The position numbers and the translations under genes are program-made. A model generated the notes under the pieces. It saw nothing but the letters and a program-made list of their open reading frames with translations, was not told where the DNA came from and searched no databases. From assembly GCF_001039355.2 (NCBI RefSeq), contig NW_019773958.1:100919-162918 (forward strand): 62,000 nt of DNA. Direction: 5' to 3'. Positions 23,701 through 35,720 of this stretch are shown one piece after another. This DNA comes from Lingula anatina (Eukaryota > Brachiopoda > Lingulata > Lingulida > Lingulidae). How positions within the stretch are numbered: the stretch's first letter is position 1; every line of letters begins with the position of its first letter.

Positions 23701-26700
23701 TCAGTACGATGTATTGCAATCAACTTATTTAGGTTGTCTGTGCATAAGCCAGGTTTAGGTGGCTGGTTTGCAAAGTTGATACTATTACTCCAAATCAACA
23801 GTAATGTTGTCTTTAAGATTGAAGACTGTTAAACACTTAAAACTCTTTGATGTCTGTATATTTATTAGGGCATGGAAATTGCCAGACAGTTAAAAGACGA
23901 GCACAAAAACTGTGATGTTGTCACTGTGGAAGATGGACAGGAGGATAAGATGACACCAGATGAACTTAAGGTAGGTGATATGGTTTACAATGTTGCTATT
24001 TATAGGTGTGCTGAAGTGGACTTGGACTGAAAAGTACTCCACCTCATATGAATCCCTGTGTCTGGATATGTTGCATAATACTGTGAGATCAAGAATTTTT
24101 TAATGCTTTGGCCTAACAGAAATTGGAATATTCTGAAGTTGCTGAAATCAGATATACAAAGAAATTGCAGCCTTGAAGGTTAATGTAAGAATACCATATT
24201 ATTTGGATAAGTAAGATGGAATAAAAGTACCCTCTGCACTTATAGCAGCACATTTTCCTTGTCAGGTCTTCTTTACTAAAATGAATATTTCCTGCTTAAA
24301 TTTTCTTAAGGTTTTTGAGAAACATCTTCCTTTGAAGAGTAAGAAAGTGCACAAAGCAGCAGCAGCAGGAGCAGATGAAGAAGTGGTGGTGAAGATGGGG
24401 CAGATTAAACTTTATGTGTAAGTAGATCTAACATATCCAAGACCCCATTCTGATTCAGACATCGCACCATGCAGCTGGGTCAGTTCAACTCTTCCATGTG
24501 CACTGGACTTAATAACCCCCCTAACTGCTTGAGGAGGCATGTCAGGCAGTTAAGCTGATCCCAATGATTGCACTTAAAGAAAAATCCCCCTGCTGAGTTG
24601 GACCTAGCTGGTATGATGTCTGAATCTGAGTGCAGCCCATAGCTCCAATGCAAACAAACACATTTTTAAAATTAAATACAAATCTATTTTTTTATTTATT
24701 AGAAGAAAATGACTTAAATGTACAGTGTGTAAAACATTGCAAATTTAGTTGTAAAAGAACACTGAAATTCGAGATTGTGGAAGAAGCTCACAATATCCAG
24801 AAATAGTGAGGACTTTGGTAAGTCTACAGTGAGTGAATGAGTCTAGTGAGTGAATCTACTGTTTTGTCCCAAAGCTTTTAAACCATGGTGGAAAAATATC
24901 AGGTGGCTATGGCATTCCATTTTTTTTTTACCATACTTTGTGAAATGATCTCTGAATTCTTTAATTTATTAGCTGTACTGATGAGGGTGGTACCCTTAAA
25001 GTGCAAGAAAAGAAGAGTGGACCTCTAGTTAAATCAGACTTAGACTCCAATGTAAGTAGACATTTTTAGTATGGTATATTTGTTTTATTGAAACTTTTTA
25101 CTGTGTTGGCATGATTTTGTCATTATTTGAATTCCTTTATTTCTACCAGGGGATTTTAATCTGATCCAGTCACATTTGTTGGTCAAATTCTGGTAGTTTA
25201 TTAAAGGTATAATTAACTGAAGTTGTACAAAAGCTATAACTAGGTCCTGGAATTTTATAGCTTGGAGGACAAGAGTGAGGCACATATTTCAAATGCAGGT
25301 GTTTTCTACCTGACTTTCCATGAGCTATTTGGACTTCCATGAGCTATTTACCTTGGATGTGTAAGGCATTGTGTACAGGAATGTAATTCACATGGTCTTA
25401 TTCATATCATTACTGGACTGACATAAGAATCATGGCCTATATTCACAGCAAAGTAAAATATGACAGCACTGTGACAGCACACTGGGACCAACTGTGACAT
25501 GATATTAAAACATAACTTTTTATGATTACCTTTTTATTTTTCAGTTATGAGACAAGTTTTTGACTTGATTTTTGTGTTTGCAGGACTCATTCATTATAGA
25601 CACTGGGGAGGCAGGCCTCTGGGTCTGGAATGGAAAGAAGGCCACAAAGAAAGAGAAAGATGAGGCAATGAGGAATGCTAATGTGAGTTACTCTCTTGAC
25701 TGGTGTATTTAACAGAATTAAGTCAATTTTTTGTATCACCTTGTCAGTTATGAACGCGCACATACACACACTCACCTCAAGTACATATGCATTCTCACAG
25801 ACACCTTCCCAGCAGCAGCCTGTCTCTGTACACCTTCAGTTCACTCAGTGGATCTTTTGCTCGGCAGACACCAATACTAGAATGACATGTAACTGATCAT
25901 GTCAGAAAAAAATACTTCAGAAGCTGTTGTATTTTATAGTGTTACTGTGACTGCATGTCGAACCTACCATTACTTCATGATGATATTTTTCATTGGTTTG
26001 AAGCATGTTAATTTATTAAAGAATTTCCCTAGTATTAGCTTTACATAAAGCATGTCGAGGGATGATAATATATTTGCTTGCTTTACGGGTTTTTGTATGA
26101 TGATTTTTCTGAATGACAGATTGGGTGACTTGACTACTGTTATAGACTAATTCTAGAAATTGAATGAACAGAAAGTGAAGGCAGAACAGGGTATTGATCG
26201 TACAGTGTGAAAATCATTTTGCCAGTGTGTCTGGCACGTGGCATAGTATAGTCAATGTGATGGTGCTTTAATAGATGCAGATGTTTCAATAACAATTTCA
26301 CTATAATGATTAGGGAAAAAGTTTTTTCATACAAATTAATAGAAAAACATGGATAAAATATCTAAAACTTGCCTTAAACCCAAATTGAATTAAGTTTTAA
26401 AAAATAGTCAATAAACAGTAAACAGACACTATAATAATATAAAAACAGCATTTTCAAAAGTTCTGCTTTCACCAAAGCAGACATGAGCTTTTTCCATGGA
26501 AATGCAGAATTCCGCATTTTTTAATTCAATTCTGATGGTTCCTGAGATTCATCTTTTCTTAGATTCAATAAATGTTTAAAGGGTTTTTTTTTTAACTTAG
26601 GCTCATGTCTGCCAAAGTATTGTTTTGGTTTTTTTCTTTCTTTTTGCATTTGAGTTTCATGAAAATGTAGATATAATGTCACTGTCCTCATATCTTTAAC

Positions 26701-29700
26701 AAAATAGTTCATAGGTTTACTTTCAGCAAGCAGAACCCTAATTCCTCATCCCATGTAATCTCTCTCAGTAATCTAACTTCTCACATATACCAATTCAAAC
26801 AGACTGCTTTACTTTTAGGAATTCTGAGGGATATCACAGTAGGAGGTTCTGCCTGAAATTAAGCCTATTATAGTAAGACGTATTTTGTTAAAATGATGAG
26901 ATCTCGATGACAGCGCTGCCTTTGAACCTCTACCTATATCTTATTATTATTATTACCCATATCCCACATTCCTGCATGCAGGGGTATATTAAAAAGAAAG
27001 GCTACAGTAAAAACACCCCCGTGACCCGAGTGATTGAGGGCGGAGAGGGAACTCGCTTTAAAATGTTGTTCAAATCCTGGCCTGAGCCCCAAGCCTCTGG
27101 AAAGGTGTACCGCACAAGCAAAATTGGTGAGTGAATTTGTCACATGCTGGCTGTGCGCTTCTTTATAATGCTTGCTTTTGTTTGATGTGCTTTATGTTGC
27201 ATTTGAATTGCATTAAATTAGACTAAGTGCAAAGTATTTCAAATTTACATATTTTTATTAATAATTTCTACTGATGTGATGCACGGAAAAGTTATTGCTT
27301 TTTGCCACCGAACATGATAAGTTATACAGTTCAAAAGTTCGATCTTAACTTAAGTGAAATTATTGTATAATAATCATTGAAAGAAGTCAAAATTTATGTG
27401 AAAATGAAAGATGATCTTGAGCAAGGGAGATTTGAATGCTTTTGATCAGACTTTGGTTTGCTTAATCAGGATAAAGTTGTTTGGTTTGATAAAACTACAG
27501 GACCTAGTTTTTGCTACAGTAAATGCTTGCACTGCTTTATGTCATAGATTAAAAATTATTAATTTGATTGATGGAGGAATTATTAATTTAATTCCATCTT
27601 TTCAAAAGACACCAGTGCTAGATTACTGACACCAGACATTATTTATATCATAAGTGGTGAAAAAAGTTAATTAGAGAATATGACATTTTCAAACGCTCAC
27701 ATAAATCATAGATATTTTTTCCTCACACATGGACAGATTGGTGTGTGAAAGACATTTTCATATTGCTGCTCATGAGTTGAATTTCACAAGCTTTTTTGCA
27801 AGCATTATTGATGAAAATTAATTACCTAGCAAGATATTAATAGAAACATTCACAACATTCTAAAGCTCAATATTTTGAATATTTGATGTAAAATATCTTT
27901 GTGCAAAAATCCAGGGTTCAGTATAGAAGCAATACATAAAATTTTTATCTAATTAAAAATGGAAACAAGTAAATCTTGAGTGTATGACTTTGAACTTTTG
28001 TTATACTCATTGAACTGACCATTTTCATTTAGCAGTTAAGAAGTATATTCATAACTGTAGTTTTACATTAACTTTTTGTGCTGTGTTTCTTTGCTTGTAT
28101 TTTGATGTAACTTTTTCTTGTCTTCACTTTCTTTTCTTTCTATTATCATGCTGTGTTTGTCTGTATGTGTCCTGCACTATAGCTGACAGTAAGTCTGTTA
28201 CTCTTAATTTGTACTTTAGTTTTTTTGTTTACATGTATGTTTTGTACGTAGTCCACATGCATGCTAACTGTGTTTGTTGGTAATTTGGTTTTAACTCATT
28301 AACATTTAACATGTAACAATTTGGTATTAACCACATGGATAATTGATTAATGTGGCATTGTGGTTTTGTTTGATCTAGAATCACAGGAGGCAATTAGATT
28401 TTTTAAAAGTTATATTAATTAGCATTTCATGATCCTTTCCTACCAATCCACTCTGATTTATTTGGCATATTTTATAACATTTATCCCAGCAATTATAGTA
28501 CATGCCTTCCCTCCTTTTTTGGAATCCATTTTCCAAGGTACAAGTCTTCTTATCTTCTGCTTCCCCCCCCCCCCTCATGTATTCCATATTTGAAAATTGT
28601 TCAGTCAAATAAAAAAAAACAAAGACATAATTTTAATTAACCAAAATCTGACCAATTAATTTGATATTCATTCATGGATTCTCTTAGTAACATATTTATA
28701 AGATTAAAGAAAAAGTGATAATAAGTAAAAATAAACTTTCCTGTATATACATGTGTCTGATGAAATTCTGAAAGACTAAATGCACATAATTTTAGCCAAA
28801 ACAGTGCAGACTAAGTTTGACGTGGCTACTCTTCACTCCAACCCCACCCTGGCTGCTGAGACTCAAATGGTGGATGATGGAACTGGGAAAGTGGAGGTAA
28901 GGATTTCTGATGTTTCCATTTTGATTATAATATTGGCTTATTATATTATTTTATTGATGTTATAAGGTAGATGTCAGTTTAATGTGATGAAATGAAAATG
29001 ACTGATTTGAATTTTCAATGCACTTTTGTGATTTCAATTAATTGTCTCTAGCTGCTGACCATGTTTATTTTAATTATGCTACTAATAAGAACATTGGACA
29101 TTGTATTGTCTTCACACACTCTTTTTGAGATCAAACTTGGTGTGTACCAATGTATGGTAAAGAATTTTGAACTTAGTGATTTTTTCCAATGATGTATTTG
29201 TATATTTTGTAGTATTTGTTTTTATATCTCATAATCAAAAGGTCAAAGAAATTCAGTGGGTCAGAAATAATTTAATGGCACACTATATACGTCAATCTCT
29301 GGCATGAAATCTGTGTATGCATTTTTCTCCTTTCCAGGTGTTTGTTGTTCACAACTTTGACTTAGTTGCACAGGATAAAAAACACTATGGTCAGTTCTTT
29401 GCTGGAGACTGTTATGTTATTCTTTACACATATGAAGTGGGTACCCAGACAAGACATCTGATTTACTACTGGCAGGTAAGATCAGTGCATACATAACCTT
29501 TCAAGAATGTGATATCTTCTTCAGTCCTTCATGTATCTGAATGACTTGATCTTTTCAATGGGGAAGATTCTGCATTTTCAGGCCTACCCAACTACCAGAC
29601 TCGGCACCGAATGATCCTGAATTCACTGGTAAATTGGACCACACTACCCGTTTTCAAGGTGTGTATCAGTACGCATTTCACAGTATCAGACGCGACACCG

Positions 29701-32700
29701 CTCTTGCCTAGTACGCGATGTGATAGTGACGATTCTCAGCGGGGTTGAAAAGCATTGCATCACCAGTCAAAATTTGTTCAGGGTATGATACTGTATAATG
29801 CGTACTGACTCACACCTTGAAAACGGGTAGTGTGGTCTGATCTACCGGTGAATTCAGGATCATTCGGTGCCGAGTCTGGTAGTTGGATAGGCCAGATTTT
29901 ATATATACTCAATTTTTTAACACCCCATTTCCATAGATTAGATCGACCTACTTTAGATCGACCTAACTCCCTGGGGGTTCATTCGGTGCCGAGTCTGGTA
30001 GTTGGATAGGCCAGATTTTATATATACTCAATTTTTTAACACCCCATTTCCATAGATTAGATCGACCTACTTTAGATCGACCTAACTCCCTGGGGGTTCA
30101 CGCTAAATAGCTGTCAGCCGGGCGGACACGAAAGTTGATTACCCCCTTACAGCTTGTAGTAGGCAGGACAGACATTCAAGTCGGATTATCTGAAAGTAAT
30201 CTAGTGAGACTCCCTGCGGGGATAGATCGATCTAAAATCTATGGGAATAGAGCCTAAGTCATATTCTTTGAGTTAGAACATTCCTATTGAGTAGTACGTA
30301 GCAACAAAACTGAAAAGCAGGCCACCTTATTCACATAGTTCTATTCTATTCTATACACTGAAAGCATCACAAAGCTACACAGAAATATAAATTTTAATGA
30401 TTCCTAAATAATGTATCTGAAAAATCAATAATTTTTCCCTGTTGAAGGGATCGAGTCATTACTTATAACTACAACAAAGTTGACTTGGGTTTACTCTCCT
30501 TAAGTTTTCTTCTCAACTGAAAGGGGGTATCATATGCATGGAGATTACCTTGGTGGTAATTGCATGGTTAATATGGTCCAAGTTCATAGCAGATATTATT
30601 CATAGAAGAAAAGTTGGTTTGAGTGGTAGTTGTATGTATGTTGTTAATGTTTCTGTCATGAACTTGTCGAAAATGAAATGATTTTACGGAGACTAAATCT
30701 TATTCCCTATTGTTTGTTAACTGAGAACTATAAGCACTTTTATAACTTTTGATAAACATTAGCACATGCTATACATGACGTATTTAGAGGAAAAAATCCA
30801 ATTAAAATATTTTGGCTAAAATTAAAATTGGCGAAATGATTTTTGTCAAAAAAAAATAATTTTATTCATTGGTTATTTCTTGACAGTGCTAGCATGTGTC
30901 ACTGTACCACCAGCTAGAACATCTTGGTCTTGTTTTCTAATATATCCAGCTGCATCTGGGTCTGTGTTTTTATGTTAAATTTGTGAAAAGGGATATAAAA
31001 ATGGTAGAAGCAATGCCTGCTTTTACTAGATTAGAAAAATGATATTATTGACTGGGTGTAAGTTTGGTACACTGATAAAAAACTGCCTTAAAAGCATTGT
31101 AATGTCTTGATTTAGTTGCTCTCTTTGTTGATATGCCTTTCATTGAATGAGCGGCACTAGTTTACAACAGTTTCAAGCTATTACTTAAATTTTGGACTTG
31201 TAGGGCCTGAAATCCACCACTGATGAGAAGGGTACGTCAGCATTAAAGGCAGTGGAGCTGGATGACAAGTATGGGGGAGAGCCAGTGCAGGTCAGTGTGG
31301 TCCAGCTGATATTATACAATTATATTGTCCTTGGCTGGTCAGAAATTCTGAACAGGGACTTGTGTTCCAGGTGTTAAGTATTTTTTGTGCGAAATCAAAA
31401 ATATTTGAATGACCAAAATTTTCGGAATGAAAAGTGCTTTAAAATTGTGGTTCATGAACTATAATATATCTGTAGGCAGTAGATTGAGTATTACAAGACA
31501 CACAAGGAAGTTTTATTGTACACCAATATAGCATTTTAATGGCAATTCTGTCCAATGATGAATTAAGTTCAGTGCTATTTGAATAATTCATGACATGTCA
31601 ATCCTGGCATTACGTAACTTCTTGAATACAAAGTGGAGTTATATCTCAATAATGTGTTCTTTTTTTAGATCCGTGTTGTACAGAACAAAGAACCACCACA
31701 TTTCATGGCCATGTTCAAAGGGAGAATGATTATATTTTCGGTAAAATTGCATTTGGGTAAAATTCTTCCATGATATTAAACTGATATTATATAGTTTCAT
31801 CATATTAGATAACAACATTGGGGGTAGTTTAAGTGAAATTATGTCATTTTTACATCTAAAAGAGTCTAAAATGTTTTAACATGGCACAATTAGTTCAACA
31901 CATACTTTATTTTGATACACGGCCGTTGTGGTCAACAGGAGACAGGCAAGTTTAAATTTAAGGACCAAATTTAAAGACATATAACAACAAGGTTTCTACA
32001 CTGTCTCATAAAAATGTGTGTATTTTCTGTGTCTTAGGGAGGGAAAGCAGGCTGGGGCCAGACAGGAGGAAATGATGGTCCTGGAGACTCCTACTTATTG
32101 CAAGTCCGAGGGACATCACCCGCCAACACCAAGGCTATACAGGTATACATATACCATCATAATCTCCTACCACCCTTACTTTAGTGGGGAATATAGTACC
32201 TAGCAAAATGTAAAAAGTTGCTGCAAATTTGCCGCAAACTATTTACTTTGCTGTAAAAAGTCTCTACAAGTAAATAGTAAAAAAAAAAATTGTTGCTGTA
32301 ATTTGCCTGCAAATTTGTAAGAGCATCTTAAGTTTGCAAAAAAGTATTTAGATTCTTGAAAACTTGTAACAAAACACATTACATGGAAAAAATTATTTAA
32401 GCAAATTTGCAACAAATTTAAAGGAAAACTTTCTGACAGGCCTGAAATTTAAAGGGAGATCAGTGACTGCAGTTGTAAACCAAAAGTTATTGTGTAGTTT
32501 TCAAACAGAAGTTTCTTTTTCCTTTCAGGTTGATTTAAGAGCAGCCTCTTTGAATTCCAATGATGTCTTTGTTCTTTTCCAAAAGGGAGCAGTATATATC
32601 TGGTGTGGCAAGGTAGAGTTCAGTAGCAAAATTAATTTTTTTGCTCTGCAGACCATCAAGTCTCCACATGTTACAACATATATAAATGTATATACAAGTT

Positions 32701-35700
32701 TGAAAAAATGGTCATCCAAAATTGAAATATAGGGAGTCCAAAAGACAGCTGGATAGTTGTCTGACTAATACCCCGCTTTTACATTATTTGCATCATAGAT
32801 CATTATCAGAGTAAACTTGATTAAAAGATGAACAGGGTCTTAGGAAAATAACAACTAAAATGCATAACTTGTTGAATTGTAAAATGGCAATTAATTCAAC
32901 AATTACCTTTGTTTTTTAAGATTTGCTTAATTTTTTTTTTTTTATTTTAGTGCTTTTATGATGAAAAAAGGAAAAAAAATACATTTCTTAATTCAGGGAA
33001 GCACTGGTGATGAGCGAGAGATGGCCAAACATGTCTCCAAAATATCTCCCAGGGAGCCTATCCTGGTATTTGAGGGGACTGAAAAACCCGATTTCTGGAA
33101 AGCCATTGGAGGTCAAGAGGCTTATTCCAGTGATAAGATACTTCAGGTTTGTCATTATAACTTTTGTGTAGTTTATGGTATTTTGGTAGCAAAATGTGTC
33201 ATTAATTTTTGTTCTTCAATTATTCAGTATCTGTGCTATCTGTAGGAAAATTCAAATTGAGTATACAGCATGACTTGAAATCTTAACAGTCTTATGTTGT
33301 CAATGTGTTATTATTTTGTCTTTAGGAACCAGATATAGATCGTCCTCCTAGACTATTTCAGTGTTCTAATGCATCAGGCAGGTTCATTATGGAAGAAATT
33401 ACTGATTTCACTCAAGTAAGTTCCTGCAATTCTTTTACATTATTTGCATCATAGATCATTATCAGAATAAACTTAAAATGCAATTCTGGAAGCATGGTTT
33501 TCTATGTTAAAACTATTTTTCTTTATTGTAATGTTGAAAATTATATTAATGTCATTATGTTTAAGGCAAATACTGTATAAATCAACAATCATTGCTTGTT
33601 TGCGGCCATTTTTACTCACAAGTTTTCATTTTAGGTATTGTTGTTAAGTACATATGTTATTATTATTATTATTATCATTATTATATATGTATTACAGCAA
33701 GATCTTGTGACTGATGATGTCATGTTGCTGGATGCCCAGCAGAATGTGTTTATATGGGTGGGAGAGGGAGCCAATAAAGAAGAGAAGACACAAGCTGAAA
33801 AGGCTGCATTTGTAAGGCAATGTTTTGAATTTGTATTATAATTTTTACTTGCATCTGCACATATATACTGTAAAAATTGTTTGAGCAGACACAAATCATC
33901 TAATGTATGCATATATATTCCTACATTTGGACGTGCATGTAAATTCCTATACATGCACATATGCACTCTAAATCAAGTCAAAATACCAAAAAAGAAATAA
34001 TAATAATGGTGAGATAATAACAGAATGATATTTAAAAAAATGAATAAATAAATAAATTATAAGCTTGTTTATGGTTTTGATAAAGTTTTTAGGGCTGTTT
34101 AATTTTCTGCAGAATTTTTCAGGTAAGCATTTCCTTGTATTTTCTCAATTTTCCAGGAATATATTAATACAGACCCTACAGGCCGTGATCCAGATACACC
34201 AGTGTTGAAAATAAAGCAAGGGTTTGAACCTCCAAATTTTACAGGGTTCTTTGGCACTTGGGACAAAGATATGTGGAGTGTGAGTAGAAAATCTGTATTT
34301 ATTGTTAAGACTTGTAATATATAGTCTTATATATTGGCTGGGAAATGAGGAGAATTGAATAAAAGTAATAGGTGCATAATTGTGGTGACTATATGTGAAG
34401 AGAGCTTTTTAAATGTAAGAGATCAACATGCTTTGAAGTCGTTAAAGAAAATGAACAATTTGAAATTTTATTTTAATTCAAAATAGAGATAACTAATAGA
34501 AATGAGATCATATAAAGAATTTCAAAAAAATAAGTGAAAACAGTATGAAGAGAGTTGCTATTAAAATGTGAATGAATTTATGAAAAGGGAATTCATTTTA
34601 ATTATTTAGCACAAGTTGAATTTTTTTCTTGCCATTAACTTATGGTCAATTGGTCACTGGCCTTCAGATTTATGTGAGTAGATACTCACTAATATTGCAA
34701 GGTGGTATAATATTCAGGTCGGGAATTATCTACAGAATGACAATGTATATTAATCATTTTATTGAAGTTTTTAGATATCCAACTTAGTTTTTAAGAATTA
34801 CACCTTGCTTTTTTATCTATCTACAGAAGGGCAAAACATTTGAAGAGTTGAAGGCAGAGCTAGGGGCGGAAAATGTTGGTGTTAAGTCTGTTGACCAGGT
34901 ATGTACAGATGACAGGGCAAATAGGATCTTTAGACATCCTTGTTTTTGTCTAAAATGGAAAAAAATTATTTGCTTAAACACTGATATGTTGTATAAATAC
35001 ACATAGAAAGTTTACATAAAGTAACAAGATAAAACAGTAGGATATCAAGAAATGGTGAGACTGGTTAATCAGTGTAACACTCACAATAATTCATTACAAA
35101 CCTCGCCAACATTTAACACGCATGGCATTTATAGTACAAAGATCTAGCCGATAGAGGTGTATCTTTGACAGACCCATTAGAAATATCTCCAGTTACCAGC
35201 AGGTGATTCTTGAATCTGTTTCAGAGTAACATGAATGGCAGCACAAACTTCAGTGATGTTCCCAAGTATTCCCTAGAGCAACTCCAGTGTAAGGAGGGTG
35301 AGGGGCTACCAGAGGGTGTGGAGGCTGCGTCCAAAGAGGTGAGTGTCCTGGTAGAGTACATTGAAGAGAGTCCTGAGCTTGGCTTGGACAGAACATGACC
35401 ATCACTTAAAATGCTCATAATTACTCTACAGGACAATGGTTGGACGACAATCGTCTACATTTCTAATTTATATAAGCTCAATTTCAAAATACACAAAAGA
35501 AAAAAAAAAGGAATAGACGTGAATAAATGTGAAACTCTGAGATATAACATTCAGAAAATTACTGTGAAAATGTTTGTTATTATAAATTTGTTATTATAAA
35601 TTTCAGATATACCTGACTGAGGAAGTGTTTCAGAGTACCTTTGGCATGAACTATCAGAATTTCATGGAATTGCCAGTGTGGAAACAGGCTCAGCTGAAGA

Positions 35701-35720
35701 AGCAGCACAAGCTTTTCTAA
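20680..35720 (+). CDS. VIL1: Villin (six gelsolin-like repeats plus C-terminal headpiece), lacking first coding exon
   Basis: Exons: 20680-20754, 22181-22246, 22534-22670, 23031-23136, 23463-23573, 23869-23970, 24311-24417, 24973-25051, 25584-25682, 26982-27126, 28796-28896, 29338-29475, 31204-31290, 31669-31740, 32038-32142, 32529-32612, 32997-33146, 33326-33415, 33698-33811, 34157-34279, 34827-34898, 35225-35338, 35607-35720. They join in phase to 796 residues and a TAA. Villin binds, caps, severs and bundles actin under calcium control. Repeat 1 begins [20 protein letters not shown] with DIHFWLG; repeat 4 has [20 protein letters not shown] and HLIYYWQG. The end has PKYSLEQL...LPEGV and then [13 protein letters not shown]...[16 protein letters not shown], a villin headpiece with the WKQ..LKK and terminal LF actin-binding features. 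Gelsolin lacks this. Vertebrate villin has about 827 residues, so roughly 25-30 N-terminal residues are missing. An advillin/villin-like paralogue name is possible. Confidence 0.92.
21548..24440 (+). repeat. Second member of the ~2.9-kb villin duplication
   Basis: Homologous to 17402-20323. Homology begins at TTTATTGCAGATTTAGCAAA in both copies and stops here where a foldback element begins at about 24441. Because this copy connects to exon 20680-20754 on the left and to the rest of villin on the right, it is taken as the functional one. Confidence 0.8.
23574..23868 (+). other. GC-AG intron in villin
   Basis: The exon ends AAAATCAAG and the intron begins GCAAGA; the next exon starts at TTTATTAG|GGCATGG. 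Using AAG|GCAAGA keeps the frame (TEKIK then GMEIARQLK, matching gelsolin-family sequence). No GT donor gives an in-frame join. The duplicate copy (intron 19434-19747) has the same GC donor. Confidence 0.75.
24441..24640. mobile_element. Foldback (MITE-like) element in villin intron
   Basis: The left end (ATTCTGATTCAGACATCGCA then CCATGCAGCTGGGTCAGTTC) and the right end are imperfect inverted repeats of about 40 bases; reversed, the right end reads ACTCAGATTCAGACATCATA then CCAGCTAGGTCCAACTC. The middle holds a smaller palindrome around CTGCTTGAGGAGGCATGTCA. The element begins at the exact edge of the villin duplication. No coding capacity. Confidence 0.6.
29581..29892. mobile_element. MITE-like element with long terminal inverted repeats
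   Basis: The left end starts GGCCTACCCAACTACCAGAC and continues about 80 bases to TTTTCAAGGTGTG. The right end is nearly the exact reverse complement, from CACACCTTGAAAACGGGTAG to TAGTTGGATAGGCC. The spacer of about 140 bases is comparatively GC-rich for the locus and codes for nothing recognisable. It sits in the villin intron 29476-31203. Target-site duplication is not obvious. Confidence 0.7.
29862..30099 (+). repeat. Perfect 119-bp tandem duplication
   Basis: Bases 29862-29980 and 29981-30099 are identical by eye. The unit starts ATTCGGTGCCGAGTCTGGTA inside the right arm of the preceding foldback element and ends CTCCCTGGGGGTTC. Lack of any difference suggests a very recent event or an assembly stutter. 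Confidence 0.75.
30045..30252. mobile_element. Second foldback element
   Basis: The left end CCATTTCCATAGATTAGATC and the right end, which reads GATCGATCTAAAATCTATGG then GAATAGAG, are inverted relative to each other over about 25 bases (TCCATAGATT..AGATCGA against TCCCATAGATTTTAGATCGA). The interior is GC-richer than the intron. The left end is also present at 29925 because of the 119-bp duplication. Confidence 0.5.
32776..33478 (+). repeat. Short direct repeat in two villin introns
   Basis: The 40-base text CTTTTACATTATTTGCATCA then TAGATCATTATCAGAGTAAA at 32776 recurs at about 33434 with one base changed. The copies lie in neighbouring introns on either side of exons 32997-33146 and 33326-33415. 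Confidence 0.6.
35225..35720 (+). CDS. VIL1: Villin exons 35225-35338 and 35607-35720: headpiece
   Basis: The first exon gives [20 protein letters not shown] and the second [20 protein letters not shown] then [17 protein letters not shown] and TAA. The hydrophobic core positions (F.STFGM, F..LP.WKQ..LKK...LF) fit the villin headpiece fold that adds a second F-actin site and permits bundling. This is the main reason to call the gene villin and not gelsolin. Confidence 0.92.

Noticed and set aside
28183-28196. Possible 6-base villin micro-exon (TATAG|CTGACA|GTAAGT)
   Set aside because: Exons 26982-27126 and 28796-28896 already join in phase to give [12 protein letters not shown], the expected family sequence; an insert is not needed.
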